From assembly GCF_016616095.2 (NCBI RefSeq), contig NZ_CP067089.2, positions 2,170,001-2,234,000 on the forward strand: 64,000 nucleotides of DNA, in the 5' to 3' direction. Source of the stretch: Breznakiella homolactica. Lineage in GTDB: Bacteria > Spirochaetota > Spirochaetia > Treponematales > Breznakiellaceae. The position numbers and the translations under genes were made by a program. Shown here in pieces: positions 1 to 9,051 of this stretch (positions are counted from its first letter, which is position 1; each line of letters starts with the position of its first letter). The notes beneath the pieces are model-generated. The model ran no database searches. It worked only from the letters and a program-made list of their open reading frames with translations, and was not told where the DNA came from.

Positions 1-967
1 GGAGGTCCTTGTCGTAGGCGTAGGGTATTCCCTTCATAACCGTCAGGAGGGTTACCAGGTTCCCCGCGGAACGGCCGGATTTGCCCCGGATAAGCTCGGC
101 GAAATCGGGGTTTTTCTTCTGGGGCATGATGGATGATCCCGTACTCCAGCTTTCGGCGAGGTTGATGAATTTGAATTCCTCACTGGCCCAGATCACCACA
201 TCCTCACAGAACCGGGAAAGGTGGCTCATAAGTATGGCCGCGGCCGCGGCGAGCTCCAGAGCAAAATCCCGGTCCGCCACGGCATCCATAGAATTGAGGG
301 ACGGCCGGGAAAAGCCGAGATCCCGGGCGGTTTTTTCCCGGTCCAGAGGAAGCCCCGATCCAGCCAGGGCACCCGCCCCCAGGGGGCATTCATCGAGCCG
401 GACCAGGGCGTCGCTGAACCGGCCGAGGTCCCGCACCAGGGCGGCGCACCAGGCGCAGAACTGATGGCCCAGACTCACGGGCTGGGCCCGCTGCAGGTGG
501 GTATAGCCGGGCATAATCGTCCCGGCGTGTTCCTCCGCCCGGTCCAGAAGCGCCTCCGCGGCCAGTCTGATTTCATCACAGACCTCGGGGACCCGGCGCT
601 TAAGATACAGGCGGAAATCCGTGGCCACTTGATCGTTCCGGCTCCGGCCGGCGTGGACCATGCGTCCGGCGTCGCCCAGGCGTTCGGTGAGAATTCCTTC
701 TATAAACGAATGGATATCCTCGGCCTCGGGATCTATTTCCAGGGAACCGGATTCCAGCTCCCGGGCGATTTCTTCAAGCGCCCGGTCAAGCTGTTCCGCG
801 GTCTCGCCGGGGATAATTCCCTGTTTGCCCAGCATGGCCGCGTGGGCCCGGCTGCCCCGGATGTCGTCCAGGGCGAGCCGGCGGTCAACGGAAATCGATG
901 CCTGGAAGGCAAAGGCTTCGGCTTCGGGTTTTTCCTCCAGACGTCCGGACCAAAGAACCTTTGCCAT
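1..967 (-). CDS. argH: Argininosuccinate lyase, C-terminal part cut off by the window edge
   Basis: Last step of arginine synthesis: splits argininosuccinate into arginine and fumarate in the cytoplasm. About 322 codons are present, starting at ATG 967-965 (MAKVLWSGRLEEKPEA) and running off the left edge, where the family would need roughly 130-150 more residues. The fumarase/aspartase-superfamily signature GSSIMPQKKNPD is readable near positions 110-150, and the substrate-binding stretch HAGRSRNDQ near 640-665. The ATG lies 1 nt past the argG stop, so translation is probably coupled. It is the promoter-distal gene of the argCJBDGH cluster. Identity is secure; only the C-terminus is unseen. 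Confidence 0.95.
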   Translation of the reverse strand, partial: MAKVLWSGRLEEKPEAEAFAFQASISVDRRLALDDIRGSRAHAAMLGKQGIIPGETAEQLDRALEEIARELESGSLEIDPEAEDIHSFIEGILTERLGDAGRMVHAGRSRNDQVATDFRLYLKRRVPEVCDEIRLAAEALLDRAEEHAGTIMPGYTHLQRAQPVSLGHQFCAWCAALVRDLGRFSDALVRLDECPLGAGALAGSGLPLDREKTARDLGFSRPSLNSMDAVADRDFALELAAAAAILMSHLSRFCEDVVIWASEEFKFINLAESWSTGSSIMPQKKNPDFAELIRGKSGRSAGNLVTLLTVMKGIPYAYDKDL

Positions 968-968
968 C

Positions 969-2228
969 TCAGCCCGCCACACCGGCGGACTTCGCGTCCG
1001 CGCCGTCAATGTGCTGTTTTTCCTTCACATACCCCTGTTCCATCAGGGCCTTTACCAGTATGGGAAGCCCATAGAGCCGGATAAAGCCCTTGGCATCGGC
1101 ATGGTTGTAGAGTTCCCCGGTTTCAAAACTGGCGATGCTGGCGTTGTACAGCGAATAGGGGGAACTGGCACCGGCGGCGCTGATGGCGCCCTTGTAGAGC
1201 TTGAGCTTTACCGTGCCGGTGACGGTCTTCTGGGTTTCATCGACAAAGGCCGAAAGGGCTTCCCTGAGGGGGGTAAACCAGAGGCCGCCGTAAATCACCT
1301 CGCCCAGCTTCTGGCCCACGGTCTGTTTAAAGGCGTAGGTCTGGCGGTCGAGGCACAGATGTTCCAGTTCCTGATGGGCGTAATACAGAATACTTCCGCC
1401 GGGAGTTTCGTAGACCCCGCGGCTCTTCATACCCACCACCCGGTTTTCGACCAGATCCACAATACCCACCCCGTGGGTGCCTCCGATCTGGTTGAGGGTT
1501 TTTATCAGATCCACGCCGTTCATTTTTTTGCCGTTCACCGCCGAGGGAATTCCTTTTTCAAACTGGATTTCCACGTATTCTGCCTCATCCGGCGCCTGCT
1601 CGGGGGCGACACCCATCTTAAGCATGCCTTTGAGGGAAGGTTCGTTGGCGGGGTCTTCCAGCTCCAGGCCTTCGTGGGACATGTGCCACAGGTTGTCGTC
1701 CCGGCTGTAGGAATCGCTCTTTTTCATGGGAACGGGGATGTTCCGTTTTTCCAGATATTCAATTTCTTCTTCCCGGCTCTTGATATCCCAGGTCCGCCAG
1801 GGGGCGATGATTTCGAGATCCGGGGCAAAGGCCATTATTCCCAGATCGAACCGGACCTGGTCGTTGCCTTTTCCCGTGGCGCCGTGGGCAATGGCGACGG
1901 CTTTTTCCTTGCGGGCGTAATCCACGAGAACCTTTGCGATGAGGGGCCGGGCGGTGGCGGTTCCCAGGAGGTACTTATCCTCATAGAGGGCGTTGGCCTT
2001 GAGCGCGGGCCATACGTAGTCTTCCACGTATTCCTGCTTTACATCCGCCACGTGGCACGAAACGGCCCCGGTATCCAGAGCCCGCTGTTTGATGGTTTTC
2101 CAGTCCGCTTCCTGGCCCACATCCACACAGACCGCCACAATGTCGCAGTCGTAATTTTCCTTGAGCCAGGGAATAATCACCGTGGTATCCAGTCCGCCGG
2201 AATAAGCCAGTACAATTCTCTTCTTCAT
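969..2228 (-). CDS. argG: Argininosuccinate synthase
   Basis: Joins citrulline and aspartate with ATP to give argininosuccinate, the penultimate arginine step. The 419-residue protein opens with the PP-loop ATP pyrophosphatase motif (residues 5-15, [11 protein letters not shown]) and carries the expected [12 protein letters not shown] and [10 protein letters not shown] blocks, in keeping with the usual 400-450 residue bacterial enzyme. It starts at ATG 2228, preceded by AAGGAGAAGG as ribosome-binding site, 17 nt after the argD stop. argH follows after 1 nt. All six arg genes run in one direction with gaps of 1-27 nt, so one operon is very likely. Confidence 0.97.
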   Translation of the reverse strand: MKKRIVLAYSGGLDTTVIIPWLKENYDCDIVAVCVDVGQEADWKTIKQRALDTGAVSCHVADVKQEYVEDYVWPALKANALYEDKYLLGTATARPLIAKVLVDYARKEKAVAIAHGATGKGNDQVRFDLGIMAFAPDLEIIAPWRTWDIKSREEEIEYLEKRNIPVPMKKSDSYSRDDNLWHMSHEGLELEDPANEPSLKGMLKMGVAPEQAPDEAEYVEIQFEKGIPSAVNGKKMNGVDLIKTLNQIGGTHGVGIVDLVENRVVGMKSRGVYETPGGSILYYAHQELEHLCLDRQTYAFKQTVGQKLGEVIYGGLWFTPLREALSAFVDETQKTVTGTVKLKLYKGAISAAGASSPYSLYNASIASFETGELYNHADAKGFIRLYGLPILVKALMEQGYVKEKQHIDGADAKSAGVAG

Positions 2229-2245
2229 TGCCTTCTCCTTAATTA

Positions 2246-3427
2246 TTACAGTGCGTCCAGCACGGATCGTATTATTTCCAGGCCTTCCTGAATTTCCGCA
2301 TCGGTGATGATGTACGGCGGAAGGAGGCGCAGGGTCTGCGGCCCGGCGCTGAGGAGGAGCAGTCCCTTGGAAAGGGCCGCTTCCAGAACGGGCCAGGCGT
2401 CGGCGTCAATATCGATACCGGTCATGAGGCCCCGGCCCCGGACATCCCGGACTTTCGGGTGGGACCAGGACCGGACGGTTTCAACAATCACATTCCCCTT
2501 CCGGGTTATGTCGGCGAGAAAGGCCGGATCATCGACGATTCCGAGAACCGCCAGCCCCGCGGCGGCGGCCAGAGGGTTGCCTCCGAAGGTGCTGCCGTGG
2601 TCGCCGTTCCCGAACACATCCGCGGTTTTGCCGCCCCCCAGCACCGCTCCCACGGGAACACCGCCGGCGAGCCCCTTCGCCAGGGTCACAATATCGGGCT
2701 GTATACCGTAGGCTTCGCAGGCCAGGAACGTCCCGGTGCGCCCGACTCCGGATTGTATCTCATCAAACATGAGAAGTATATCCCGCTCCGCGCAGAGCCG
2801 GGCCGCTTCCCTGAGATAGCCCTCATCCTGAGGCCGGATGCCGCTTTCTCCCTGGATAGGCTCAATCAGCAGTCCGCAGACAGAACTGTCCAGAGCCCGG
2901 TCCAGGGCGCCGATGTCCCCGGAGGGGATGTAGACGAAACCTTCGGTAAAGGGCCCGAAGTCTTTGTGGAATTTATCCTGCCCCGTGGCCGCAAGGGTGG
3001 TGATGGTCCTGCCGTGGAAGCTTCCCTTGAGGGTGACGATCCGGTGGCGGCCGGGACCGTGTTTGAGGAGGGAATACTTCCGGGCGATCTTGCAGGCCCC
3101 CTCGTTGGCCTCCGCCCCGGAATTGCCGAGAAAGACCTTCCGGAGTCCCGCGGCGCCGCAGGCTTCAATCAGTTTTTCCGCGAAGGCCAGGGCCGTATCA
3201 CTCTGGAAGTAGTTTGAAGTATGGATAAGTTTCGCCGCCTGTGAGGAAATTGCTTCCACCAGCGCGGGGTGGCCGTGGCCGAGGCAGCTGACGGCGATAC
3301 CCGAGGTAAAGTCCAGGTAGGTCTTCCCGCCGGTGTCCGTAAGCCGGACTCCGTTTCCCTTGGAGAATACCGCCGGAAGCCGGTGGTAGGTATTCATAAA
3401 AACGTCGTTTCCGTTTGTTTCTTTCAT
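2246..3427 (-). CDS. argD: Acetylornithine aminotransferase
   Basis: PLP-dependent class III transaminase that converts N-acetylglutamate semialdehyde to N-acetylornithine using glutamate; it may also serve lysine synthesis, as in other bacteria. The 393 residues match family length. Visible landmarks are the N-terminal [10 protein letters not shown] block, [13 protein letters not shown] (the cofactor-binding Asp region) and [14 protein letters not shown], containing the Schiff-base lysine. It sits between argB (21 nt upstream) and argG (17 nt downstream). The start at 3427 is preceded by AAAGGATAT, an acceptable but short ribosome site. Ornithine or 4-aminobutyrate aminotransferase would look similar; operon context decides for ArgD. 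Confidence 0.94.
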   Translation of the reverse strand: MKETNGNDVFMNTYHRLPAVFSKGNGVRLTDTGGKTYLDFTSGIAVSCLGHGHPALVEAISSQAAKLIHTSNYFQSDTALAFAEKLIEACGAAGLRKVFLGNSGAEANEGACKIARKYSLLKHGPGRHRIVTLKGSFHGRTITTLAATGQDKFHKDFGPFTEGFVYIPSGDIGALDRALDSSVCGLLIEPIQGESGIRPQDEGYLREAARLCAERDILLMFDEIQSGVGRTGTFLACEAYGIQPDIVTLAKGLAGGVPVGAVLGGGKTADVFGNGDHGSTFGGNPLAAAAGLAVLGIVDDPAFLADITRKGNVIVETVRSWSHPKVRDVRGRGLMTGIDIDADAWPVLEAALSKGLLLLSAGPQTLRLLPPYIITDAEIQEGLEIIRSVLDAL

Positions 3428-3448
3428 TATATATCCTTTATAGGTTCA

Positions 3449-4330
3449 TCAATCCTTAATCATCGTACCGATGCCCTCATCGGTGAACAGTTCGATCAGC
3501 AGTGTATGGGGAACCCGGCCGTCGATAATGTGGGCCCGGTTTACCCCGCCGTCCAGGGCGGTACGGCAGCAGTCAACTTTGGGAATCATCCCTTTGCTGA
3601 CAATGCCCTCCCGTTTGAGGCCGTCCAGTTCGGCCCTGGAAATTTCCTTGATAAGCGAATCAGGGTCATCTACGTTCCGGAGGATACCCCGTACATCGGT
3701 CATGAGAACGAGTTTTTCCGCGTGCATGGCGGCGGCGATCTGCGCCGCCGCGGTGTCGGCGTTCACATTGAGAGCCTGGCCGGCATCATCCCCGGTACCC
3801 AGGGCAACGGTGGAAACCACCGGAACGTAGCCCCGGTCCAGGGCGGTATCGAGCACTTCCGTATTGATCCGGGTTATCTCCCCCACCAGACCGAGATCCT
3901 CTCCGCCGGAACTGTAGCGCCGGCCCTGGAGCAGACCGCCGTCGATGCCGCAGAGCCCCAGGGCTTTTCCGCCGGCCTGCTGGATAAGGGATACAATATC
4001 CTTGTTCACCTTTCCGGCGAGGACCATCTGGACAATTTCCATGGTTTCCGCATCGGTGTACCGGAGCCCCTGGACGAAGCGGCTTTCCTTCCCGGTTTTT
4101 TTCAGCATTGCTTCTATCTCGGGACCGCCGCCGTGGACGAGCACCGTCCTGATCCCGACGCAGGCCATAAGCACCACATCCTGGATAACCGCGGCTTTGA
4201 GTTCACCATTAATCATGGCATTGCCGCCGTACTTTACCACCATGGTTTTTCCCATGTATTTCTGAATATACGGCAGGGCGTGGATAAGGGTCTCCGCCCG
4301 GTCATGGTTGTTTATCCGTGATTCATGCAT
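3449..4330 (-). CDS. argB: Acetylglutamate kinase, probably arginine-sensitive type
   Basis: Phosphorylates N-acetylglutamate, the committed step of the acetylated arginine route. The 293-residue amino-acid-kinase fold shows VVKYGGNAM (phosphate-binding lysine and glycines) near residue 32 and VHGGGPEIE near residue 65. An N-terminal helix of about 25 residues precedes the kinase core and the C-terminus ends in ELFTDEGIGTMI. In the family these two traits go with the hexameric, arginine-inhibited kinases, whereas the short E. coli form lacks the helix. Feedback inhibition by arginine is therefore inferred, and fits a pathway that recycles acetyl groups through ArgJ. Start ATG 4330, 23 nt after argJ. 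Confidence 0.95.
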   Translation of the reverse strand: MHESRINNHDRAETLIHALPYIQKYMGKTMVVKYGGNAMINGELKAAVIQDVVLMACVGIRTVLVHGGGPEIEAMLKKTGKESRFVQGLRYTDAETMEIVQMVLAGKVNKDIVSLIQQAGGKALGLCGIDGGLLQGRRYSSGGEDLGLVGEITRINTEVLDTALDRGYVPVVSTVALGTGDDAGQALNVNADTAAAQIAAAMHAEKLVLMTDVRGILRNVDDPDSLIKEISRAELDGLKREGIVSKGMIPKVDCCRTALDGGVNRAHIIDGRVPHTLLIELFTDEGIGTMIKD

Positions 4331-4353
4331 CCGCTACACTCCTTACCGCCGCA

Positions 4354-5586
4354 TCAGGACCGGTAGTCCCCGTTTATCTTAACGTAATCGTAGGTCAGAT
4401 CGCAGCCCCAGACCGTACACCGGCCTTTATGACCCTCCGGCGCGCGGATATCGGCGATTATTTCAATTTCCTCTTCCGAAAGAATCCGCTTGGCCTCTTC
4501 TTCGGAGAAGGGCACCGACGCGCCGTTCCTGCATACCAGGATTTCCCCGGCGGAACTGGCGAACCGGACATCCACAGTGTCGGGATCGAATTCTATTCCG
4601 GAGTACCCCATGGCGCAGAGAACCCTGCCCCAGTTGGCGTCCGCCCCGAAACAGGCGGTCTTTACCAGGCTGGATCCGGCGATCGACTTGGCCAGAACTT
4701 CCGCGGCGGTCTCGTTTTCCGCTCCGGATACGGTGCAGGCAAGGAGCTTGGTAGCGCCCTCCCCGTCCCGGGCCATGGCTTTAGCCAGTTTTACGCACAG
4801 GAAGCCCAGGGCTTCCGCGAATATTTCATATCCCGTGTCTTCAGACTCGATGGGACTGTTGCCGGCCTGGCCGTTGGCCAAAACCAAGACCATATCGTTG
4901 GTGGAAGTATCCCCGTCCACGGTGACCCGGTTGAAGGACCCGTTCACCGCTTTCCGCAGGGCCCTGTCCAGCAGGTCCCGGCTGATGACCGCGTCGGTGG
5001 TGATAAAGCACAGCATGGTGGCCATATTGGGATGGATCATCCCGGAGCCTTTTACCATAGCGCCGAGCCGTACCGGAACCCCGGCGATTTCTATTTCCAG
5101 GGACACGTCTTTTTTCCGTGTGTCCGTAGTCATGATCGCTTCCAGGGCTGCCTCATGGCCTGCTGCGTCGGAGCGGAGGGAATCCGCCAAAGTACCCATG
5201 GCAGCTTCTATTTTGTCTATCGGCAGAGGCACCCCGATTACCCCGGTGGAGGCCACCGCCAGGCTGTTCGGCTCAACCATGAATTCCTCCGCGGCGAGCT
5301 GGGCCATACGGCGGGCGTGGGCCAATCCGGCTGCTCCGGTACAGGCGTTGGCGTTCCCGGAATTGGCGATCACCCCGTGGCACCGGCCCGACGCCAGATT
5401 GATCTGGCTCACCAGAATACTGGCGGCTTTTACCCGGTTTCTGGTATACATGGCCGAAGCGGTACAGGGTTTTTCGGAATAAATCAAAGCCAGATCGCGT
5501 TTTGACTGGGATGCCTTGATGCCGCACCAAATGCCCCCCGCCCGGAATCCCTTTGGCGCGCACACGCCGCCGCTGATCTCTTTCAT
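4354..5586 (-). CDS. argJ: Glutamate N-acetyltransferase / ornithine acetyltransferase
   Basis: Transfers the acetyl group from N-acetylornithine to glutamate, making the pathway cyclic; bifunctional members also use acetyl-CoA. The 410 residues fit the family precursor, which cleaves itself before a threonine. The site is visible as HPNMATML near residue 185, with Ala-Thr as scissile bond and Thr as the new N-terminal nucleophile. ASTGVIG near residue 112 forms the oxyanion region. No argA or argE is seen here, consistent with a cyclic route; whether this copy is mono- or bifunctional cannot be read from the sequence. Start ATG 5586, 27 nt downstream of argC, with an AGGAGACGGGT ribosome site. 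Confidence 0.95.
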   Translation of the reverse strand: MKEISGGVCAPKGFRAGGIWCGIKASQSKRDLALIYSEKPCTASAMYTRNRVKAASILVSQINLASGRCHGVIANSGNANACTGAAGLAHARRMAQLAAEEFMVEPNSLAVASTGVIGVPLPIDKIEAAMGTLADSLRSDAAGHEAALEAIMTTDTRKKDVSLEIEIAGVPVRLGAMVKGSGMIHPNMATMLCFITTDAVISRDLLDRALRKAVNGSFNRVTVDGDTSTNDMVLVLANGQAGNSPIESEDTGYEIFAEALGFLCVKLAKAMARDGEGATKLLACTVSGAENETAAEVLAKSIAGSSLVKTACFGADANWGRVLCAMGYSGIEFDPDTVDVRFASSAGEILVCRNGASVPFSEEEAKRILSEEEIEIIADIRAPEGHKGRCTVWGCDLTYDYVKINGDYRS

Positions 5587-5613
5587 ACCCGTCTCCTAAA
5601 TTTAATTTCTCAA

Positions 5614-6717
5614 TTAAAACAATGAAGGGATTCCGCTGATTCCGGCGTCCTCGTCAAACCCCATGATAATATTCATATTCTGAATAGCCTGCCCCGCGGC
5701 GCCCTTTACCATATTGTCGATGGCGGTCACCGCCACCAGGGTGGATCCGCTGTGGTCAATATGCAGAGAAATATCGCAGAAATTCGACTGCCGCACGGAC
5801 CCGCTCCGGGCGATTCCTCCCGCGGGCAGAACCCGCACAAAGGGTTCATCTTTATAGAACCCGGCGTAGCGTTCCCGGATTTCGGCGGTTTTATCCGTGA
5901 TTTCCTTTGCCGGCGGCCGGGGCGCCGCGGCGGCGGCTTTGGTCCGGTGTGTTTCCGCCAGAGGAATGTACACCGTGCTGAGGATTCCCCGGTTCATGGG
6001 CGCCAGATGAGGGGTGAATATCACCGGGAGTTCCCGGCCGCACATTTTCATGAGGTTCCGGCTGATCTCCGGAGTATGGCGGTGGGCCCCGATTTTGTAG
6101 GGGGCAATGGAATCGGCGCATTCCGGGTAGTGGGTGCTCCTGCCGGGTTCCCGGCCGGCGCCGGTAACTCCGGAAGCGGCGTCGATGATGATGGTCCCTT
6201 CGCCGTACAGGCCTTCTTTAAGGGCCGGGTATATCCCCAGGGACGCGCCGGTGGGATAACATCCTGGATTCCCGATAATCACCGGCCCCCGGGCGGCAAG
6301 ATCCCGGATTTCCGCCCGGTTGAGCTCAGGGAGTCCGTAAACAGCCTGTTTTCGCAGTTCCGGATGGAGAAACGCCTTGCCGTACCACGCGGTATAGGTC
6401 GCTTCATCCTCGTCGAACCGGAAATCCGCGGACAAATCGATAAAGGAAATCCCTTTTTCCATACAGCGCTTCGCGTAGGGTTCTCCCACGCCATGGGGAA
6501 GGGCCGCAAAAACCACATCCGACGCGGCGATAACATCCTCCGCCGTTCCCAGGGGAGCGCTGAAGCTTCCCCAGAAATTGGGATACACGTTTTCGATGGC
6601 ATCCCCTTCGTAGGTGGTGGAAGAAAGCATGAGCTTGTCCACCTGAGGGTGGCCCGCCAGAAGCCTGACCAATTCAGCACCGGCGTACCCGGTGGCGCCG
6701 ATAATACCAGCAGTCAT
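5614..6717 (-). CDS. argC: N-acetyl-gamma-glutamyl-phosphate reductase
   Basis: NADPH-dependent reduction of N-acetylglutamyl phosphate to the semialdehyde; first gene of the arginine operon. The 367-residue protein begins with the dinucleotide-binding GATGYAGAELVRLL and contains the catalytic cysteine in IGNPGCYPTG near residue 150. The start ATG 6717 is preceded by a strong AAGGAGG site. It is longer than the short class (about 310 residues) and matches the longer bacterial class. The candidate promoter lies about 230 nt upstream, which would leave a long untranslated leader. Confidence 0.96.
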   Translation of the reverse strand: MTAGIIGATGYAGAELVRLLAGHPQVDKLMLSSTTYEGDAIENVYPNFWGSFSAPLGTAEDVIAASDVVFAALPHGVGEPYAKRCMEKGISFIDLSADFRFDEDEATYTAWYGKAFLHPELRKQAVYGLPELNRAEIRDLAARGPVIIGNPGCYPTGASLGIYPALKEGLYGEGTIIIDAASGVTGAGREPGRSTHYPECADSIAPYKIGAHRHTPEISRNLMKMCGRELPVIFTPHLAPMNRGILSTVYIPLAETHRTKAAAAAPRPPAKEITDKTAEIRERYAGFYKDEPFVRVLPAGGIARSGSVRQSNFCDISLHIDHSGSTLVAVTAIDNMVKGAAGQAIQNMNIIMGFDEDAGISGIPSLF

Positions 6718-6933
6718 TCAGGAAACCTCCTTACCAGCGGCCCTTTACGATTATTGGGAGGACCATGCCGGTCCGGCCGCATAGCTATATTCCGGAAACA
6801 GAACCTGCTCCGGATATCAATACGTATATGGAATCTGTTGCAGGGAATATTAAAAGGTACGACGGAGGCGACGGACAAAAAGGCGGGATACAGGAGCGGT
6901 ATTGCCGGAAAAAGGCAAAGCCGGGAGAAAAAA

Positions 6934-6998
6934 TGAATAATTATGTAAATTATATCCGTTCATATAAATAAATATGCACGAATATGGTTTTTTGTCAA
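6934..6998 (-). promoter_or_regulatory. Candidate arg operon promoter with two ARG-box-like sites
   Basis: On the minus strand TTGACA (6998-6993) is followed 16-17 nt later by an AT-rich -10 (CATATT/ATATTT, about 6976-6970). A palindrome-like TGCATATTTATTTATATGAA (6978-6959) overlaps that -10, and TGAATAATTATGTA (6934-6947) lies just downstream; both resemble the ArgR box TGAATWWWWATTCA with about two mismatches. Repression by an ArgR/AhrC-type protein is inferred; no argR gene is in the window. A perfect TATAAT (6954-6949) is an alternative -10. Confidence 0.45.
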
Positions 6999-7303
6999 CC
7001 GAGGAGCGGTAAAAACACCGGCGGTTTCAACGGGACCCGCTAAAAAAACAAAAAATTATGTTTAAATACAAAAAAATGGGGTAAAATAGAGAATATACGT
7101 TCCAGAACACGCCACCCGGTCCAATCAGAAGCACAGGAGTCCCAGGGTGAATCGGACAGCGCTATTGAAAAAATATACAAAATCAACGCATCGGGAGTTT
7201 ATACGCCCTGAACCGGAAGAAAACCAGGATACCCGCAGCGTACTTAGTATCCAGCACCGAATCACGGCGATTCTTTTTCGGGGATCCGCCGTATGAACAA
7301 GAA

Positions 7304-7345
7304 GCCCGCGGCCCCAGTACTTCCGGGTGCTTTCCGGCTTGGAAG
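7304..7345 (+). repeat. One-armed remnant of the type I palindromic element
   Basis: CCGGGTGCTTTCCGGCTT (7323-7340), preceded by a CCCGCGG stretch, matches the right arm of the type I elements at 46231-46250 and 58510-58532. The left arm and core are absent, so this looks like an eroded copy. Like intact type I copies it points at the 5' end of a gene, here the lipoprotein gene at 7393. Confidence 0.45.
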
Positions 7346-7358
7346 GTCCGGCGGTACC

Positions 7359-7387
7359 TTGTTTTTACGGCTCTATCGTGGTATAGA
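7359..7387 (+). promoter_or_regulatory. Promoter for lipoprotein gene, apparently leaderless
   Basis: TTGTTT (7359-7364), 17-nt spacer, TATAGA (7382-7387). The start codon comes 5 nt after the -10 box and there is no purine-rich ribosome site, so transcription would begin at or next to the ATG. Confidence 0.5.
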
Positions 7388-7392
7388 ATCCT

Positions 7393-7785
7393 ATGCGAAT
7401 TTTTAAATTAGCGTGTATCGCACTGCTCGCTGCCTGTATCATAGGCTGCGCCTCAGGTCCGGTGGAAGTTCCGGCGGATATGTCCCCCGCAAAGATTATC
7501 CAGCAGGCGCAGGAAGCCTCGGACCGGAACAAATTCGACCAGGCTATCCAGTATTACGAAATCCTTCGGGAACGGTACCCCAATGATATTGAACATGTGG
7601 TCACCGCGGAATACGAGATAGCGTTCCTCCATTACAAACAGAAAAAGTATGACCAGGCACAAGGTGAGCTCCAGGAACTTCTGAGCCGTTACGATTCACC
7701 GGACGCCGTGCTCCTGCCGCCGCAGTATAAAATACTGGCGGAAACGGTTCTTACTACTATAGAAACGAAACTGGCGGAAAAATAA
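7393..7785 (+). CDS. Small TPR-containing lipoprotein
   Basis: A 130-residue protein with a lipoprotein signal peptide: basic start, hydrophobic core and lipobox CIIGC with the lipidated Cys near residue 19. The mature part holds about two tetratricopeptide-like helix pairs (AREL-style pattern QAQEASDRNKFDQAIQYY and a second ending in QGELQELLSRY), resembling the periplasmic scaffold domains of BamD/YbgF-type proteins. A role as periplasmic or outer-membrane scaffold is inferred only from the fold. It stands alone, facing a VWA gene tail to tail. There is no ribosome site; the promoter sits directly against the ATG. Confidence 0.8.
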   Translation: MRIFKLACIALLAACIIGCASGPVEVPADMSPAKIIQQAQEASDRNKFDQAIQYYEILRERYPNDIEHVVTAEYEIAFLHYKQKKYDQAQGELQELLSRYDSPDAVLLPPQYKILAETVLTTIETKLAEK

Positions 7786-7803
7786 ATCCGAGGCCGCCGC
7801 CTA

Positions 7804-7840
7804 AAACAGCCGCTGCCGGCAAAACCGGCGGCTGCTGTTT
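7804..7840. terminator. Bidirectional terminator hairpin
   Basis: AAACAGCCGCTGCCGG pairs with CCGGCGGCTGCTGTTT across a short CAAAA loop (one mismatch, one G-U), with A-run on the left and T-run on the right. It lies between two converging genes and overlaps the stop codon of the leftward VWA gene, so it can serve both. Confidence 0.8.
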
Positions 7841-8954
7841 ACTGAGGCAGTATGATGGCGTTGACCTTTAACCCCCGCTCAGCCACCGCATCATCCACCA
7901 TTTCTTTGGTAATTTTTCCCCGCGGCCGCGGATGGGGCGGAGCGTCGCCGATAAGGATTATCACCTGCTCTTCCGCTTCCCAGGGGAATTTTACCGCAGC
8001 CTGGTACAGCGCTTCGTAGACCGCCTCGGGGATATCCCTGCCGCCGGAAACGGTAATGGCGTTGAGATTCCGCTGGAACACGGTAAAGTCCTCGGTAAAG
8101 GGAAATACCTTGTTGAGGTAATCGTCGTAATAATCCTTGTACAGAACCATACCGATGCGGAAACGGTCGTATTTCCCGACCATTTCCTCAAGCATGGGAA
8201 TGAGCATCCGCCGCACAGGATCAATATCATCCTTCATGCTGGCGGTGGTGTCCAGACAGAGAACCAGATCAAGGGTTTTCCCGTTTATCGTATCCAGAAT
8301 AGTTTTAATCTTGTCCACCAGATCATCAGGCCCCATGGACCAGACCAATTCTCCCTGGCCGGCGGCGGCGATCTCGGTAAAGGCATCCACCGTATCCTTC
8401 ATGAAGTTGCCCTCCGGCGGCCCTTCCTGGGGCCGCTGAACCACCTGGACCGTAAAGGGATTATCCGCGAAGGATCCGCGGTAGTCCCCGTAGGGAAGCT
8501 GGAAAGCCCGGATATTGAGATAGGTGCCGTCCACCACGTAGACCTCACCGTGCCGGGACCAGGAATACCCGTATTCCAGAATATTGGGAATATATATATG
8601 GAAGGCTTCGCCGAACTGCGGATCAGGCTCCGGTGTTGAGTCGATGAGGGACCAAATTCCGCTGTCCCGTGAAAGGGGTTCCCCGTTGAGCAGCCGGATT
8701 TCATCTCCGTTGACAGGGTTCCACTCCTGGGTACGGTAGGCGTAATTGTCGGCGCTGCGGTTGGGATCACGGGTGGACTCGGTGATCAGTACCGAGGCGA
8801 TTCCCGGTTTCTTTCTGATAAAAAGATGAAACCCGCCGTCCACCCGCTGTTCAATCCTGAGATCCGCCGGACCAATGGTAAGGTCCTGCGCCTCCAGGAC
8901 GCCGAGGGAGAGAAAAAATACGGCAAAAAACGGAATCAGACTTTTTTTATTCAT
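7839..8954 (-). CDS. Secreted von Willebrand factor A domain protein
   Basis: 371 residues with a cleavable signal peptide (MNKKSLIPFFAVFF..., cut near LEAQ). The N-terminal ~200 residues are a beta-rich region without a family I can name. A VWA domain follows from about residue 220, with the MIDAS metal-binding motif DTTAS near residue 237 and later Thr/Asp positions (GMVLYKDYYDD, ITVSGGRDIPEA). Such domains bind protein partners through a divalent cation; the partner is unknown. It is the only gene in its unit, divergent from lpdA and sharing a terminator with the TPR lipoprotein gene. Confidence 0.82.
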   Translation of the reverse strand: MNKKSLIPFFAVFFLSLGVLEAQDLTIGPADLRIEQRVDGGFHLFIRKKPGIASVLITESTRDPNRSADNYAYRTQEWNPVNGDEIRLLNGEPLSRDSGIWSLIDSTPEPDPQFGEAFHIYIPNILEYGYSWSRHGEVYVVDGTYLNIRAFQLPYGDYRGSFADNPFTVQVVQRPQEGPPEGNFMKDTVDAFTEIAAAGQGELVWSMGPDDLVDKIKTILDTINGKTLDLVLCLDTTASMKDDIDPVRRMLIPMLEEMVGKYDRFRIGMVLYKDYYDDYLNKVFPFTEDFTVFQRNLNAITVSGGRDIPEAVYEALYQAAVKFPWEAEEQVIILIGDAPPHPRPRGKITKEMVDDAVAERGLKVNAIILPQ

Positions 8955-8993
8955 ATTATAACTATCGGATATATTCTTCCCGCACTTAGCCTT

Positions 8994-9022
8994 TTGCCTG
9001 CGGCTTTAAATTATGCTATAGT
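8994..9022 (+). promoter_or_regulatory. Sigma-70-type promoter of lpdA
   Basis: TTGCCT (8994-8999), exactly 17 nt, TATAGT (9017-9022). About 30 nt separate it from the ATG at 9052, which has AGAGGA as ribosome site. Confidence 0.65.
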
Positions 9023-9051
9023 GAAGTGTATCACAGAAAAAAGAGGAAATT

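Larger units (their letters stand above)
6718..7392. other. Long intergenic region between arg operon and lipoprotein gene
   Basis: This 675-nt divergent gap holds an arg leader (6718-6930), the AT-rich arg promoter region (6934-6998), about 300 nt with no clear signal, a one-armed repeat remnant near 7304-7345 and a promoter for the rightward gene. Short open frames here have no ribosome site or recognisable product. No leader peptide, riboswitch or RNA gene is evident. Confidence 0.6.

Noticed and set aside
660-2291. 543-codon open frame opposite argG and argH
   Set aside because: It runs antisense to two clear enzymes; its length results from GC-biased third positions of the real genes.
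3269-4321. 350-codon open frame opposite argB and argD
   Set aside because: Antisense shadow of well-supported arginine genes with no recognisable product.
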